Part shown: positions 1 to 6,977 of the stretch, one piece after another
Layout: each line of letters opens with the position of its first letter
How positions within the stretch are numbered: the stretch's first letter is position 1
NCBI GenBank assembly: GCA_964547415.1
Contig: CAZJNX010000182.1
Span: 1 to 9,783, forward strand
DNA: 9,783 nt
DNA from: CAZJNX01 sp964547415
Lineage (GTDB): Bacteria; Pseudomonadota; Alphaproteobacteria; Rhizobiales; Amorphaceae
Reading direction: 5' to 3'
The notes under the pieces: model-generated
The model's database searches: none
Seen by the model: the letters and a program-made list of their open reading frames with translations, nothing else
What the model was told of the DNA's origin: nothing
Translations under genes and position numbers: made by a program

Positions 1-661
<661 letters not shown>

Positions 662-662
<1 letters not shown>

Positions 663-1477
663 CAGTGGCTGCTCCCGAGATAGGCTTCCCGGACCTTCGG
701 GTTGCCGCGGACGTCTTCCGGGGCACCGCCGGCGATGACGGTGCCCTGGGCGAGGACGGTGATGGTCTTCGCGAGGGTGAAGACGACGTGCATGTCGTGC
801 TCGATGACGACCATGGTGATGCCGGTCTTCGAGATCTCCGCGAGGAGGTCGATGGTCCGGTTGGTGTCGTGGCGGCTCATGCCGGCCGTCGGCTCGTCGA
901 GGAGCATGAGGCGCGGCTTGCAGGCCATGCAGATGCCGAGCTCGAGGCGCCGCTTGTCGCCCCGCGACAGGTGCTCGGCATCCGACTCGGCCATGGCGAG
1001 GAGGCCGACGCGGCGCAGGATCTCCGCCGCCTCGTCCATGGCCGGGTGGCTGGAATCGAGCGTCTCGTGGGGGTTCAGCCGGAACTGGCCGTCGCGCTTG
1101 GCAAGGGCCGCGATGGCGATGTTCTCGAGGAGCGACATGCCGGGGAAGATCTGCGGGGTCTGGAACACCCGGGCGATCCCCCGCTGCATGATGTTGTGCG
1201 GCGACAGGCCGCCGAGCGGCTCGCCGTCGAAGATCACCTTGCCGGTGTCGGCGTGGATGAGGCCGATCATGCAGTTGAGGAGCGTGGACTTGCCCGCCCC
1301 GTTCGGCCCGATGATGGCGTGGATGGTGCCCTCGGCCACCTGGAGGTTGACGTCGTTGAGGGCCTGCAGGCCCCCGAAACGCTTCGACACGCCCTCGATC
1401 CTCAGGATGGGCGCGCCCGACACGGCCGGGCTCGGCGGGTGGGTGGCGGCGGGGACCGCTTGTTCGGCGACGGACAT
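662..1477 (-). CDS. livG: LivG-type ABC importer ATPase
   Basis: First ATP-binding subunit of the importer, 271 residues (LivG is usually 250-260). After a Pro/Ala-rich leader of about 22 residues come Walker A GPNGAGKS (57-64), Q-loop Q106 in RVFQTPQIF, signature region LSRGDKRRLELG (170-181), Walker B LMLLDE (190-195), D-loop around S201-D204, and the switch histidine H227 in VIEHDM. The C-terminal stretch ending VREAYLGSSH is the typical LivG tail. The signature departs from the LSGGQ or LPYGQQR consensus: the second glycine is R172 and the glutamine is D174. All other catalytic elements are intact, so I read this as a subfamily variant rather than a dead ATPase. The start is preceded by a weak AAGGGACGAAG Shine-Dalgarno. 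The gene follows livM after a 75-nt gap with a hairpin and overlaps the livF start. The liv-type assignment is firm; the substrate is not. Confidence 0.94.
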
Positions 1478-1525
1478 CTCTTCGTCCCTTGTCTTCGGGG
1501 TGATCGACCGGGCGGACGGGCGGGG

Positions 1526-1544
1526 GGCGGCGCGGGGCGCCGCC
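1526..1544 (-). other. Intercistronic GC hairpin between livM and livG
   Basis: A perfect 8-bp inverted repeat GGCGGCGC / GCGCCGCC separated by 3 nt lies 8 nt downstream of the livM stop codon. No T-run follows on the minus strand, so a Rho-independent terminator is unlikely and livG/livF would still be co-transcribed. It may protect the 3' end of upstream mRNA or tune relative expression. Such repeats also arise by chance in DNA this GC-rich. Confidence 0.4.
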
Positions 1545-1552
1545 TTCCCGCC

Positions 1553-2644
1553 TCAGCCGAACCGGTCCCCGTGGCGCTTTTCGGTCATCTCCATGTCCGG
1601 CACGTTGTGGCGGCGGTAGGCGACCTTGTGGCCCGTCGCCTTCCAGATCACCCGGCCGAGCTGCATGAAGCCGCCCGGCAGGAAGATCACCACCAGCACG
1701 AACACGAGGCCCATCCACAGTTTCCACTGCTCGCCGATCGAGGCCTGCACCACGTTCTCGAAGTACATGACGAAGCCAGCGCCCAGCATCGGCCCGACGA
1801 GTGTGCCGACGCCGCCGATCACCGACATGATGACGACCTCGCCCGACGTCGACCAGTGCAGGAACTTGGTGGCGACATACGGCTCATAGACCACCATCAG
1901 GAAGCCCGCGACGCCGGCGAAGTGGGCGGAGATTATGAACGCCATCATCTTGTAGGCCCAAACGTTGACGCCGGTGTACTCGAGCCGCATCGGGTTCTCC
2001 TTGATCGACCGCAACATCAGGCCGAAGGGAGAGTGCTTGATCTTCCGGGCGACGAAGAAGCCGAAGATCAGCATCAGCGCTCCCATGTAGAAGACGTTGA
2101 GGCCCGTCATCGGGATGCCGAGGAGCACCGGCGAGGTGGCCATGGTCAGCCCGTCGTAGCCGCCCGTCCAGGGCGCGAAGATGGCGAGCGCGGCGGCGAA
2201 CAGCATCGACGCGAAGGCGAGCGTCAGGATCGAAAAGTAGATGCCGGTGCGCCTGAGCGACAGGAAGCCGATGAAGACGGCGAGCACCAGCGTACCGAGC
2301 TGGGAGACGATGAAGGCCGGGATGATGTCGGCGGACACGTCGCGCAGCATGAAGCCGGTGATGTAGGCGGCCCCGCCAAAGAAGGCCGCATGGCCGAACG
2401 ACAGGAAGCCGGTGAAGCCGAGCAGGATGTCGAAGCCGAGGGCGAAGATGGCCCACACGATGATCTTGGTGGCGAGGCCCTCGTAGCCGCCGATCTGCAC
2501 GATCCAGAACGGCATGGACAGGACGACGGCGGCGAACAGCGCGATGACGATGCTCTCGCGCAGGGTGGAGCGGCGCACCCCGCCGACGGCCGCGCCGCCC
2601 CCGACGGCGGCGGGGCCGCGGCCCGGATCGGTGGCGACGGTCAT
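1553..2644 (-). CDS. livM: LivM-type ABC importer permease
   Basis: Inner-membrane permease of the branched-chain-amino-acid-type importer, 363 residues, BPD_transp_2 family. After a polar, Gly-rich cytoplasmic leader (1-30) come hydrophobic segments at about 31-50, 58-78, 84-100, 108-130, 135-156, 182-199, 232-252, 270-296 and 308-326. The family hallmark LLGFTGFLSFGHAAFFG lies at 74-90. The ATPase-coupling loop, which serves as the EAA motif, is at about 206-227 (FGLMLRSIKENPMRLEYTGV). The C-terminus is a charged tail rich in Arg/His/Met. The start is the ATG at 2644-2642, which overlaps the livH stop as ATGA, with GGGAG 7 nt upstream. The frame stays open further upstream inside livH, but without homology, so the coupled start is preferred. 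It would pair with LivH to form the translocation pore. Confidence 0.94.
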   Translation of the reverse strand: MTVATDPGRGPAAVGGGAAVGGVRRSTLRESIVIALFAAVVLSMPFWIVQIGGYEGLATKIIVWAIFALGFDILLGFTGFLSFGHAAFFGGAAYITGFMLRDVSADIIPAFIVSQLGTLVLAVFIGFLSLRRTGIYFSILTLAFASMLFAAALAIFAPWTGGYDGLTMATSPVLLGIPMTGLNVFYMGALMLIFGFFVARKIKHSPFGLMLRSIKENPMRLEYTGVNVWAYKMMAFIISAHFAGVAGFLMVVYEPYVATKFLHWSTSGEVVIMSVIGGVGTLVGPMLGAGFVMYFENVVQASIGEQWKLWMGLVFVLVVIFLPGGFMQLGRVIWKATGHKVAYRRHNVPDMEMTEKRHGDRFG

Positions 2645-3585
2645 TCGAACACTCCCTTCTTGCCGAGGAGGCCGCGGGGCCGGATGAGCAGGACCACGAC
2701 GGCGATGAGGTAGACGATCACCTGCTGCAGGTTGGCGTTCTCCGCCGAGAACGACAGGGAGAGCCCGATGATGAGCGAGGCGATGAGCGCCCCCGAGAGC
2801 GATCCCATCCCGCCGATGACGACGACGAGGAACGACGGCACGAGGAGCATCATGCCCACGCCCGGCGTCACCTGGGTGATCGGCCCGCCGAACACGCCCG
2901 CGATCCCGGCGATCGCGGCGCCGAGGCCGAACACGATGGCGAACTTCTGCATCACGTTGACGCCGAGGAACTTCACCATCTGCGGGTCGCGCATCCCGGC
3001 GCGCACCGTCAGGCCGAAGTTGGTGAACTGGAGGAGGCAGAAGAGCGCCGCGATGGTGACCGCGGCCACGATCACGAGGATGACCCGCCACAGCTGGTAG
3101 GTGACGAAGCCGTCGATGAACGGCACCCACAGCTTCGGCGCCGCCTCGAACACCGGCGCGGGCGGGATCGCCTCGATGGCCCCGTAGAAGATGAAGAGGC
3201 CCGACCCCCAGTCGGGCAGGTTGAAGGGGATGTTGTTGGCGCCGAACATCCACTTCATCAGTTCCTCGATCACGATGGCGAGGCCGAAGGTGACGAGGAT
3301 CTGGTCGGTGTGCGGGCGGTTGTAGAACCACTTGATGAGCCCCCGCTCCATCACCACGCCGATGAGGAACAGGAACAGCGGCACCACGACGATCGCCACC
3401 AGGAAGTTGGTGTGGGAGGCGATCACCACCGCCGAATAGATGGCGACGAGGTAGAGCGCACCGTGGGCGAAGTTGACGACGCCGAGCGTGCCGAAGATCA
3501 GCGTCAGGCCGAGCGCGATCAGCGCGTAGATGGCGCCGAGCTGGAGGCCGGTGACGACCTGGAGAAAGACTGCATTGACATCCAT
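2641..3585 (-). CDS. livH: LivH-type ABC importer permease
   Basis: Inner-membrane permease, 314 residues, BPD_transp_2 family, expected partner of LivM. The N-terminal signature is clear: GLQLGAIYALIALGLTLIFG (13-32), then LGVVNFAHGALY (34-45). The coupling loop to the ATPases is at about 189-212 (NFGLTVRAGMRDPQMVKFLG). The typical GGMGSLSGALIAS is at 258-270 and the protein ends IRPRGLLGKKGVFE. Between about residues 113 and 165 it has an insertion rich in Pro, Trp and Phe (NNIPFNLPDWG, then APVFEAAP), longer than in classical LivH and probably periplasmic, where it could contact the binding protein. The ATG at 3585-3583 has GAGGAG 9 nt upstream. It is separated from the binding-protein gene by 132 nt and shares ATGA with livM. 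Confidence 0.94.
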   Translation of the reverse strand: MDVNAVFLQVVTGLQLGAIYALIALGLTLIFGTLGVVNFAHGALYLVAIYSAVVIASHTNFLVAIVVVPLFLFLIGVVMERGLIKWFYNRPHTDQILVTFGLAIVIEELMKWMFGANNIPFNLPDWGSGLFIFYGAIEAIPPAPVFEAAPKLWVPFIDGFVTYQLWRVILVIVAAVTIAALFCLLQFTNFGLTVRAGMRDPQMVKFLGVNVMQKFAIVFGLGAAIAGIAGVFGGPITQVTPGVGMMLLVPSFLVVVIGGMGSLSGALIASLIIGLSLSFSAENANLQQVIVYLIAVVVLLIRPRGLLGKKGVFE

Positions 3586-3717
3586 GGGCCCGCACTCCTC
3601 AGCGGTTCGAGCGGCCGGCGGCGGCGGCCGGCCGGCCGCCCGTGTCCCGCGTGGAACGGCCGGCGACGGCGCGGGGCCGCCGCCGGCGATGGCGGATCAG
3701 GTCCGGACCGGTCCGGA
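3586..3717 (-). other. Intercistronic gap with several palindromes between binding protein and livH
   Basis: This GC-rich, non-coding 132-nt gap holds three self-complementary elements. One is a 16-bp perfect palindrome at 3702-3717 (TCCGGACCGGTCCGGA), touching the binding-protein stop codon. The second is a 12-bp stem with one mismatch at 3659-3670 / 3676-3687 with a 5-nt loop. The third is an 18-bp perfect palindrome at 3623-3640. A 10-bp direct repeat GGATCAGGTC (3694-3703 and 3715-3724) flanks the first. None has a T-run on the transcribed strand. A plausible role is 3'-end stabilisation that raises binding-protein mRNA over permease mRNA, as is common in binding-protein importer operons. 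The livH Shine-Dalgarno GAGGAG is at 3595-3600. Confidence 0.45.
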
Positions 3718-5079
3718 TCAGGTCTCCGGGCAGTAGGGGCCGAGCTCGCCGGGGAAGTAGTCGGCCGGATAGGTGATCTGCTCCCGCGGCACGGTCTTGA
3801 CCACCTCGAGGAGGTCGAACTCGCTCTGCCGCTCGGACGGCGCCTTGCCGCGCACGAGGAAGATGTCGTGGAAGGACTGGTGGTCGCCGCCGCGATACAG
3901 CGAGGGGCTGTCGTAGCCGTCGCCCTCGTACTCGAAGTCCTCGAGCGCGCGGATCACCTCCGGCGCGTAGAAGGTGCCGGCCTTCTCCGCCGCGTTGGCG
4001 TACAGGATCACCTGGACGTAGCAGGTGTGGGCAGCCTGGGACGGCGGGAAGCCGTACTCCTCGGTGAAGGCGTCGACGAAGGCCTTTGCGCCGGCGTTGT
4101 CGAGCGTCCAGTTCCAGTTGGTGGTGCCGAACACGCCCTCGACGTTGTCGCCCGCGCCCTGGGCCATCAGGCGCGAGTAGAGCGGCACGACGATCTCCAC
4201 GTTCCTGCCGTTCTTGGTGAGGTCGCGGATGCCGAATTGCACCGCCTGCGTCACCGAGTTCACCATGTCGTTGCCGTAGTGGTTGAGCACCAGGACGTCG
4301 GCATCGGAGTTGAGGAACGCGGTGAGGAACTGGGAGTAGTCGGTGGAGCCGAGCGGCGTCGCGACCCGGTTCACCGTCGTCCAGCCCTGGCCCTCCGTGG
4401 CGTCCTTGATGGAGCCGGACATGGAGTGGCCCCAGTTGTAGTCCGCCGTCAGGTGGAAGGCGCCGCGGTCGGTGCCGTAGGCCTCCGCGAGCACCGGGCC
4501 GAGGGCGAGGCCCGTCATGTGGGTGTTGAAGAACTGGCGGAAGCCGAAGCGGCGCCGGTCCTTGCCCGTCGTCTCGTTGGCGTGGGTGAGGCCGTTCATG
4601 AACACCACGCCCAGCTCCTGGGCGAGATACTGGGAGGCCACCGCCGTCGCCGAGGAGGAGCCGCCGTTCCACATGATGACGCCGTCGCGCTCGATCATGC
4701 GGCGGGCGGACTGGCGCGCCGCGTCCGGGTTGGTCTGGTCGTCGCCGGTGACGTACGTGACCTTCTTGCCGAGGATGCCCTGGCCGGTGAGCGACAGGGG
4801 CTTCAGCGTGTTCAGGATGCCGCCGCCCTCGTTGATGTGCTTCACGGCGAGGCGCTGGGCGCGCAGCTCGTCCGCGCCCTCGTCGGCGTAGGCGCCGGTC
4901 TGCGGCACGTTGAAGCCGAACACGACCTCCGGGCCGTTCACGGGGAAGTTCGCCAGCGTCGCGCACTCCTGCGCATAGGCGCCGCGCACGAAGATGTGGG
5001 GCGTGGCGAGGGCGGTGCCCGCGAGCGCCGTGCCCTTCAGGAATCCGCGGCGGCTCGGCCGCTTGCCGGTGAGATCCAT
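3718..5079 (-). CDS. Tat-exported solute-binding protein of Liv/HAAT ABC importer
   Basis: Periplasmic receptor of the importer, 453 residues, Peripla_BP_6 (LivK-like) family. The N-terminus is a textbook Tat signal: SRRGFLK at 9-15, a weakly hydrophobic Ala/Leu/Thr stretch, and a probable cleavage site after AYA (34-36), so it should cross the membrane folded. The mature part starts with family features: VVFGFNVPQTGAYADEG (52-68), then AVKHINEGGG, then VTYVTGDDQTNPDAARQSARR and the GGSSSATAVASQYL ligand-lobe region. Three cysteines remain (39, 353, 450); those near the two ends could pair. The start at 5079-5077 is chosen because GGGAGG (5087-5092) lies 7 nt upstream and the Tat signal begins there; the frame is open far upstream but only antisense to the regulator gene. 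It is first in the importer operon and divergent from the XRE regulator. The ligand cannot be inferred. Confidence 0.93.
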   Translation of the reverse strand: MDLTGKRPSRRGFLKGTALAGTALATPHIFVRGAYAQECATLANFPVNGPEVVFGFNVPQTGAYADEGADELRAQRLAVKHINEGGGILNTLKPLSLTGQGILGKKVTYVTGDDQTNPDAARQSARRMIERDGVIMWNGGSSSATAVASQYLAQELGVVFMNGLTHANETTGKDRRRFGFRQFFNTHMTGLALGPVLAEAYGTDRGAFHLTADYNWGHSMSGSIKDATEGQGWTTVNRVATPLGSTDYSQFLTAFLNSDADVLVLNHYGNDMVNSVTQAVQFGIRDLTKNGRNVEIVVPLYSRLMAQGAGDNVEGVFGTTNWNWTLDNAGAKAFVDAFTEEYGFPPSQAAHTCYVQVILYANAAEKAGTFYAPEVIRALEDFEYEGDGYDSPSLYRGGDHQSFHDIFLVRGKAPSERQSEFDLLEVVKTVPREQITYPADYFPGELGPYCPET

Positions 5080-5086
5080 TCTCTTT

Positions 5087-5092
5087 CCTCCC
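5087..5092 (-). promoter_or_regulatory. Ribosome binding site of the solute-binding protein
   Basis: GGGAGG on the minus strand sits 7 nt before the ATG at 5079. It is the strongest Shine-Dalgarno near this frame and fixes the start in favour of an in-frame ATG 36 nt further upstream, which would place it inside the coding region. Confidence 0.75.
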
Positions 5093-5105
5093 AGGGATAT
5101 CCGGA

Positions 5106-5126
5106 AAGGGCCCATTCCCGGCCCTT
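5106..5126 (-). other. Candidate leader hairpin upstream of the binding-protein gene
   Basis: A 7-bp inverted repeat (AAGGGCC / GGCCCTT) with a 7-nt loop lies about 27 nt before the binding-protein ATG, just upstream of its Shine-Dalgarno. A second, loopless palindrome, GCCCCCCGGGGGGC, lies at 5147-5160. If transcription starts in the AT-rich island, both would be in the 5' untranslated leader. No known riboswitch is recognised. Confidence 0.3.
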
Positions 5127-5188
5127 CCCCTGCGAGCGCTAGGCAAGCCCCCCGGGGGGCGCAACCGGCAAGCCCGGGGCCTGATAAC

Positions 5189-5237
5189 TTTTGTAAAATG
5201 GCTGTGCGACGCGGGAATTTTGCGTAAAGTCGTTTAC
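5189..5237. promoter_or_regulatory. Candidate operator: paired TTTTG(CG)TAAA motifs
   Basis: Two related motifs lie in the AT-rich island: TTTTGTAAAA at 5189-5198 and TTTTGCGTAAA at 5218-5228. Their starts are 29 bp apart, close to three helical turns. The second overlaps an inverted repeat, GTAAA (5224-5228) and TTTAC (5233-5237) with a 4-bp spacer. As I recall, ScfR-family relatives such as RamB and mycobacterial PrpR bind TTTGCAAA-like sequences, and the adjacent gene encodes a protein of this family. Autoregulation and control of the divergent importer from these sites is an inference. Confidence 0.4.
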
Positions 5238-5341
5238 CGGCGACGGTGGGCCCCGGCCCGCCGGACGACCGAGAAGGCCCCGGCGCCCGGCGCACGGGGC
5301 CCGTGCCCGCGGCAGGCCGCGGGCGGGAGGCGACCGCGAAC

Positions 5342-5350
5342 GGGAGGAGG
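5342..5350 (+). promoter_or_regulatory. Ribosome binding site of the XRE regulator
   Basis: GGGAGGAGG precedes the ATG at 5353; its first GGAGG is 5 nt from the start. This fixes the start so that the HTH domain begins at about residue 8. Confidence 0.75.
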
Positions 5351-5352
5351 CG

Positions 5353-6969
5353 ATGGCGCGCATTCCCATCGGCGACCGGATCCGCACCGAGCGCAAGCGG
5401 CGCGGCATGAGCCAGGGCGAACTCGCCCGCCGGCTGTCGGTCTCGCCGGGCTACCTGTCGCTGATCGAGAACGACAAGCGGCAGATCGGGGGCGCGCTCC
5501 TGAAGCGGATCGCCGCCATCCTGGAGGTGGACCCGCGGGCGCTTTCGGCCACCAACGAGGGCCGCCTCGCAAAGGACCTCGGCGAGCTCGCCCGCGCCCT
5601 CGCCCTGCCCGGCCTCGACGAGAAGGCGGCGGCCACCCTCGTCGGCCTGTCGCCCGCCTGGGGCCACGCCTTCGTCCGCCTCTACCGGGAGCTCCAGGAC
5701 ACCCGCGCGCAGGTGGAGGCGCTCGGCGAGCGGCTCTCGCGCGACCCGGAGGTGCTCTCCCTCACCCACCGCATCTTCACCCAGATCACCGCGATCCGCT
5801 CGTTCGCCGAGATCCTGTCGGACTGCGACAACCTGTCGGCCGGGGAGCGCAAGCGCTTCGCCGACATCATCGCCGCCCAGGCGGGGGAACTGTCCGCCTC
5901 GGCGAAGGACATGATGGGCTGCCTCGAGACGACGCCGGAGGCGCCCGTCACCGTCTCGCCCGCCCACGAGGTGGACGACTTCCTGATGGACCACGGCAAC
6001 TACTTCGCCGCCATCGAGGAGGCGGCCGAGCGGCTCCTGCCCCAGCTCCTCGCCAGCGGCCTGCCGCTCGAGGTGGCGATTGCCGCCCGCCTCGAGGAGG
6101 ACCACGGCGTGCGCGTCCTGCGCGCCGACGGGGCCGCGCCGGCAGCCTGCGCGGCGGGCCGGCGCGACCTCGTCCTGCCGCCCGCGATGCCGCCCGCCAC
6201 CGTGCGCTTCCGCCTCGCGCGCGAGCTCGCCGCCCGCGCCTTCGCCCGCACCGTGGAGCGGGTCCTCGCCGGGAGCCGCCTGTCCAGCGAGGAGGCCCGC
6301 GCCCGGGCGAGGAGCGCGCTCGCCCGCTACGGGGCGGGCTGCCTGGTCCTGCCCTACGACCGGGTGCTGGAGGAGGCCGGCCGCACCCGCTACGACATCG
6401 ACGCCATGGCCGCCCGCCTCGGCGCCAGCTTCGAGCAGATCGCCCACCGCCTCGTGACGCTGCGCCGGCCGGACGCGGAAGGCATCCCCTTCGCCTTCCT
6501 GCGCACCGACCCGGCCGGCAACATCTCCAAGCGCTTCTCGAGCCACGAGATCCGCATGCCCCACGTCACCGGCGCCTGCCCGCTGTGGATCGTCTACGCC
6601 GCCTTCCAGACCCCGGGCATCACCCGCACCCAGATGGTGGAGATGCCCGACGGGGAGCGCTTCCTGTTCATCGCCCGCAAGGTGACGAAGGCGCCGACGG
6701 GCTACGGCCGCCCGCCGGTCCAGTTCTCCGTGATGCTCGGCTGCGACAGCGCCCACGCGGGCCGCACCGTCTACGGCGACGCCTTCGCGGCGGGCCACGA
6801 CAGCCTCGTGATCCCGGCGGGCTACGACTGCCGCTCGTGCGGCCGCCCGACCTGCGAGCAGCGCGCCTTCCCGCCCGCCCTCACCCCCGCGGCCGCGGGC
6901 GAGCCCACGCCCGCATCCGCCGGGCCTGACGCCGCCGCGGGCGCCGGCGCGCCCGCCTTCGCCGGATGA
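5353..6969 (+). CDS. XRE-family ScfR-type transcriptional regulator with DHp-like insert
   Basis: DNA-binding regulator, 538 residues, cytoplasmic. Residues 7-62 form an XRE-type helix-turn-helix (SQGELARRLSVSPGYLSLIEN at 20-40). Residues 205-300 resemble the IrrE/ImmA-like middle of the ScfR family, but the zinc HEXXH site is degenerate (ARELAA at 289-294), so no peptidase activity is expected. Residues 370-507 match the ScfR (DUF2083) C-terminal domain: GIPFAFLRTDPAGNISKRFS, then GACPLWIVYAAF, ending in a Cys cluster CRSCGRPTC (493-501) that may bind metal. A low-complexity Ala/Pro/Gly tail follows. The unusual part is residues 133-190, which read like a histidine-kinase DHp hairpin: LTHRIFTQITAIRSFAEIL (137-155), then ERKRFADIIAAQAGEL. 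ScfR relatives (RamB, PrpR) respond to acyl-CoA or short-chain carbon metabolism. Its stop overlaps an in-frame ATG of the response-regulator gene. Length exceeds the usual 460-490 by about the size of the insert. Confidence 0.9.
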   Translation: MARIPIGDRIRTERKRRGMSQGELARRLSVSPGYLSLIENDKRQIGGALLKRIAAILEVDPRALSATNEGRLAKDLGELARALALPGLDEKAAATLVGLSPAWGHAFVRLYRELQDTRAQVEALGERLSRDPEVLSLTHRIFTQITAIRSFAEILSDCDNLSAGERKRFADIIAAQAGELSASAKDMMGCLETTPEAPVTVSPAHEVDDFLMDHGNYFAAIEEAAERLLPQLLASGLPLEVAIAARLEEDHGVRVLRADGAAPAACAAGRRDLVLPPAMPPATVRFRLARELAARAFARTVERVLAGSRLSSEEARARARSALARYGAGCLVLPYDRVLEEAGRTRYDIDAMAARLGASFEQIAHRLVTLRRPDAEGIPFAFLRTDPAGNISKRFSSHEIRMPHVTGACPLWIVYAAFQTPGITRTQMVEMPDGERFLFIARKVTKAPTGYGRPPVQFSVMLGCDSAHAGRTVYGDAFAAGHDSLVIPAGYDCRSCGRPTCEQRAFPPALTPAAAGEPTPASAGPDAAAGAGAPAFAG

Positions 6970-6977
6970 GGGGGCCC

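Larger units (their letters stand above)
5080..5352. promoter_or_regulatory. Divergent intergenic control region
   Basis: This 273-bp region separates the minus-strand importer operon from the plus-strand regulator operon and must hold promoters for both. Most is very GC-rich, but 5182-5238 is strikingly AT-rich and is where promoter melting and operator sites are most likely. I could not identify a convincing -35/-10 pair on either strand; TTGTAA (5191-5196) followed after 18 nt by GAATTT (5215-5220) is a weak plus-strand possibility. On the regulator side, two GC inverted repeats lie at 5292-5298 / 5300-5306 (GCACGGG / CCCGTGC) and 5306-5313 / 5316-5323 (CCCGCGGC / GCCGCGGG), in the probable leader. 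I see no RNA gene or small coding sequence here. Confidence 0.65.

Noticed and set aside
665..2713. 682-codon plus-strand open frame antisense to livG/livM
   Set aside because: Composition is Asp/His/Glu/Arg-rich with no recognisable domain; the opposite strand encodes clear LivG and LivM. It is a GC-bias shadow.
1553..3595. A single 680-residue product spanning the livH region and LivM
   Set aside because: The part upstream of 2644 is an alternative frame of livH with Arg/His-rich shadow sequence; the LivM start overlaps the livH stop as ATGA.
3623..3687. Rho-independent terminator after the binding-protein gene
   Set aside because: Stems are strong but no T-run follows on the minus strand, and livHMGF need read-through for the importer to be made.
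3310..5142. 610-codon plus-strand open frame antisense to livH and the binding protein
   Set aside because: Low-complexity Val/Glu/His/Arg translation without motifs; the minus strand has convincing family matches over the same region.
6217..6234. Possible active IrrE/ImmA metallopeptidase in the XRE regulator
   Set aside because: The position expected for HEXXH reads ARELAA; both histidines are missing, as is usual in ScfR-type proteins.
3718..6798. A 1026-residue version of the binding protein starting at 6798
   Set aside because: The upstream 570 residues are antisense to the XRE regulator and cross the intergenic region; a Tat signal and good Shine-Dalgarno at 5079 fix the true start.
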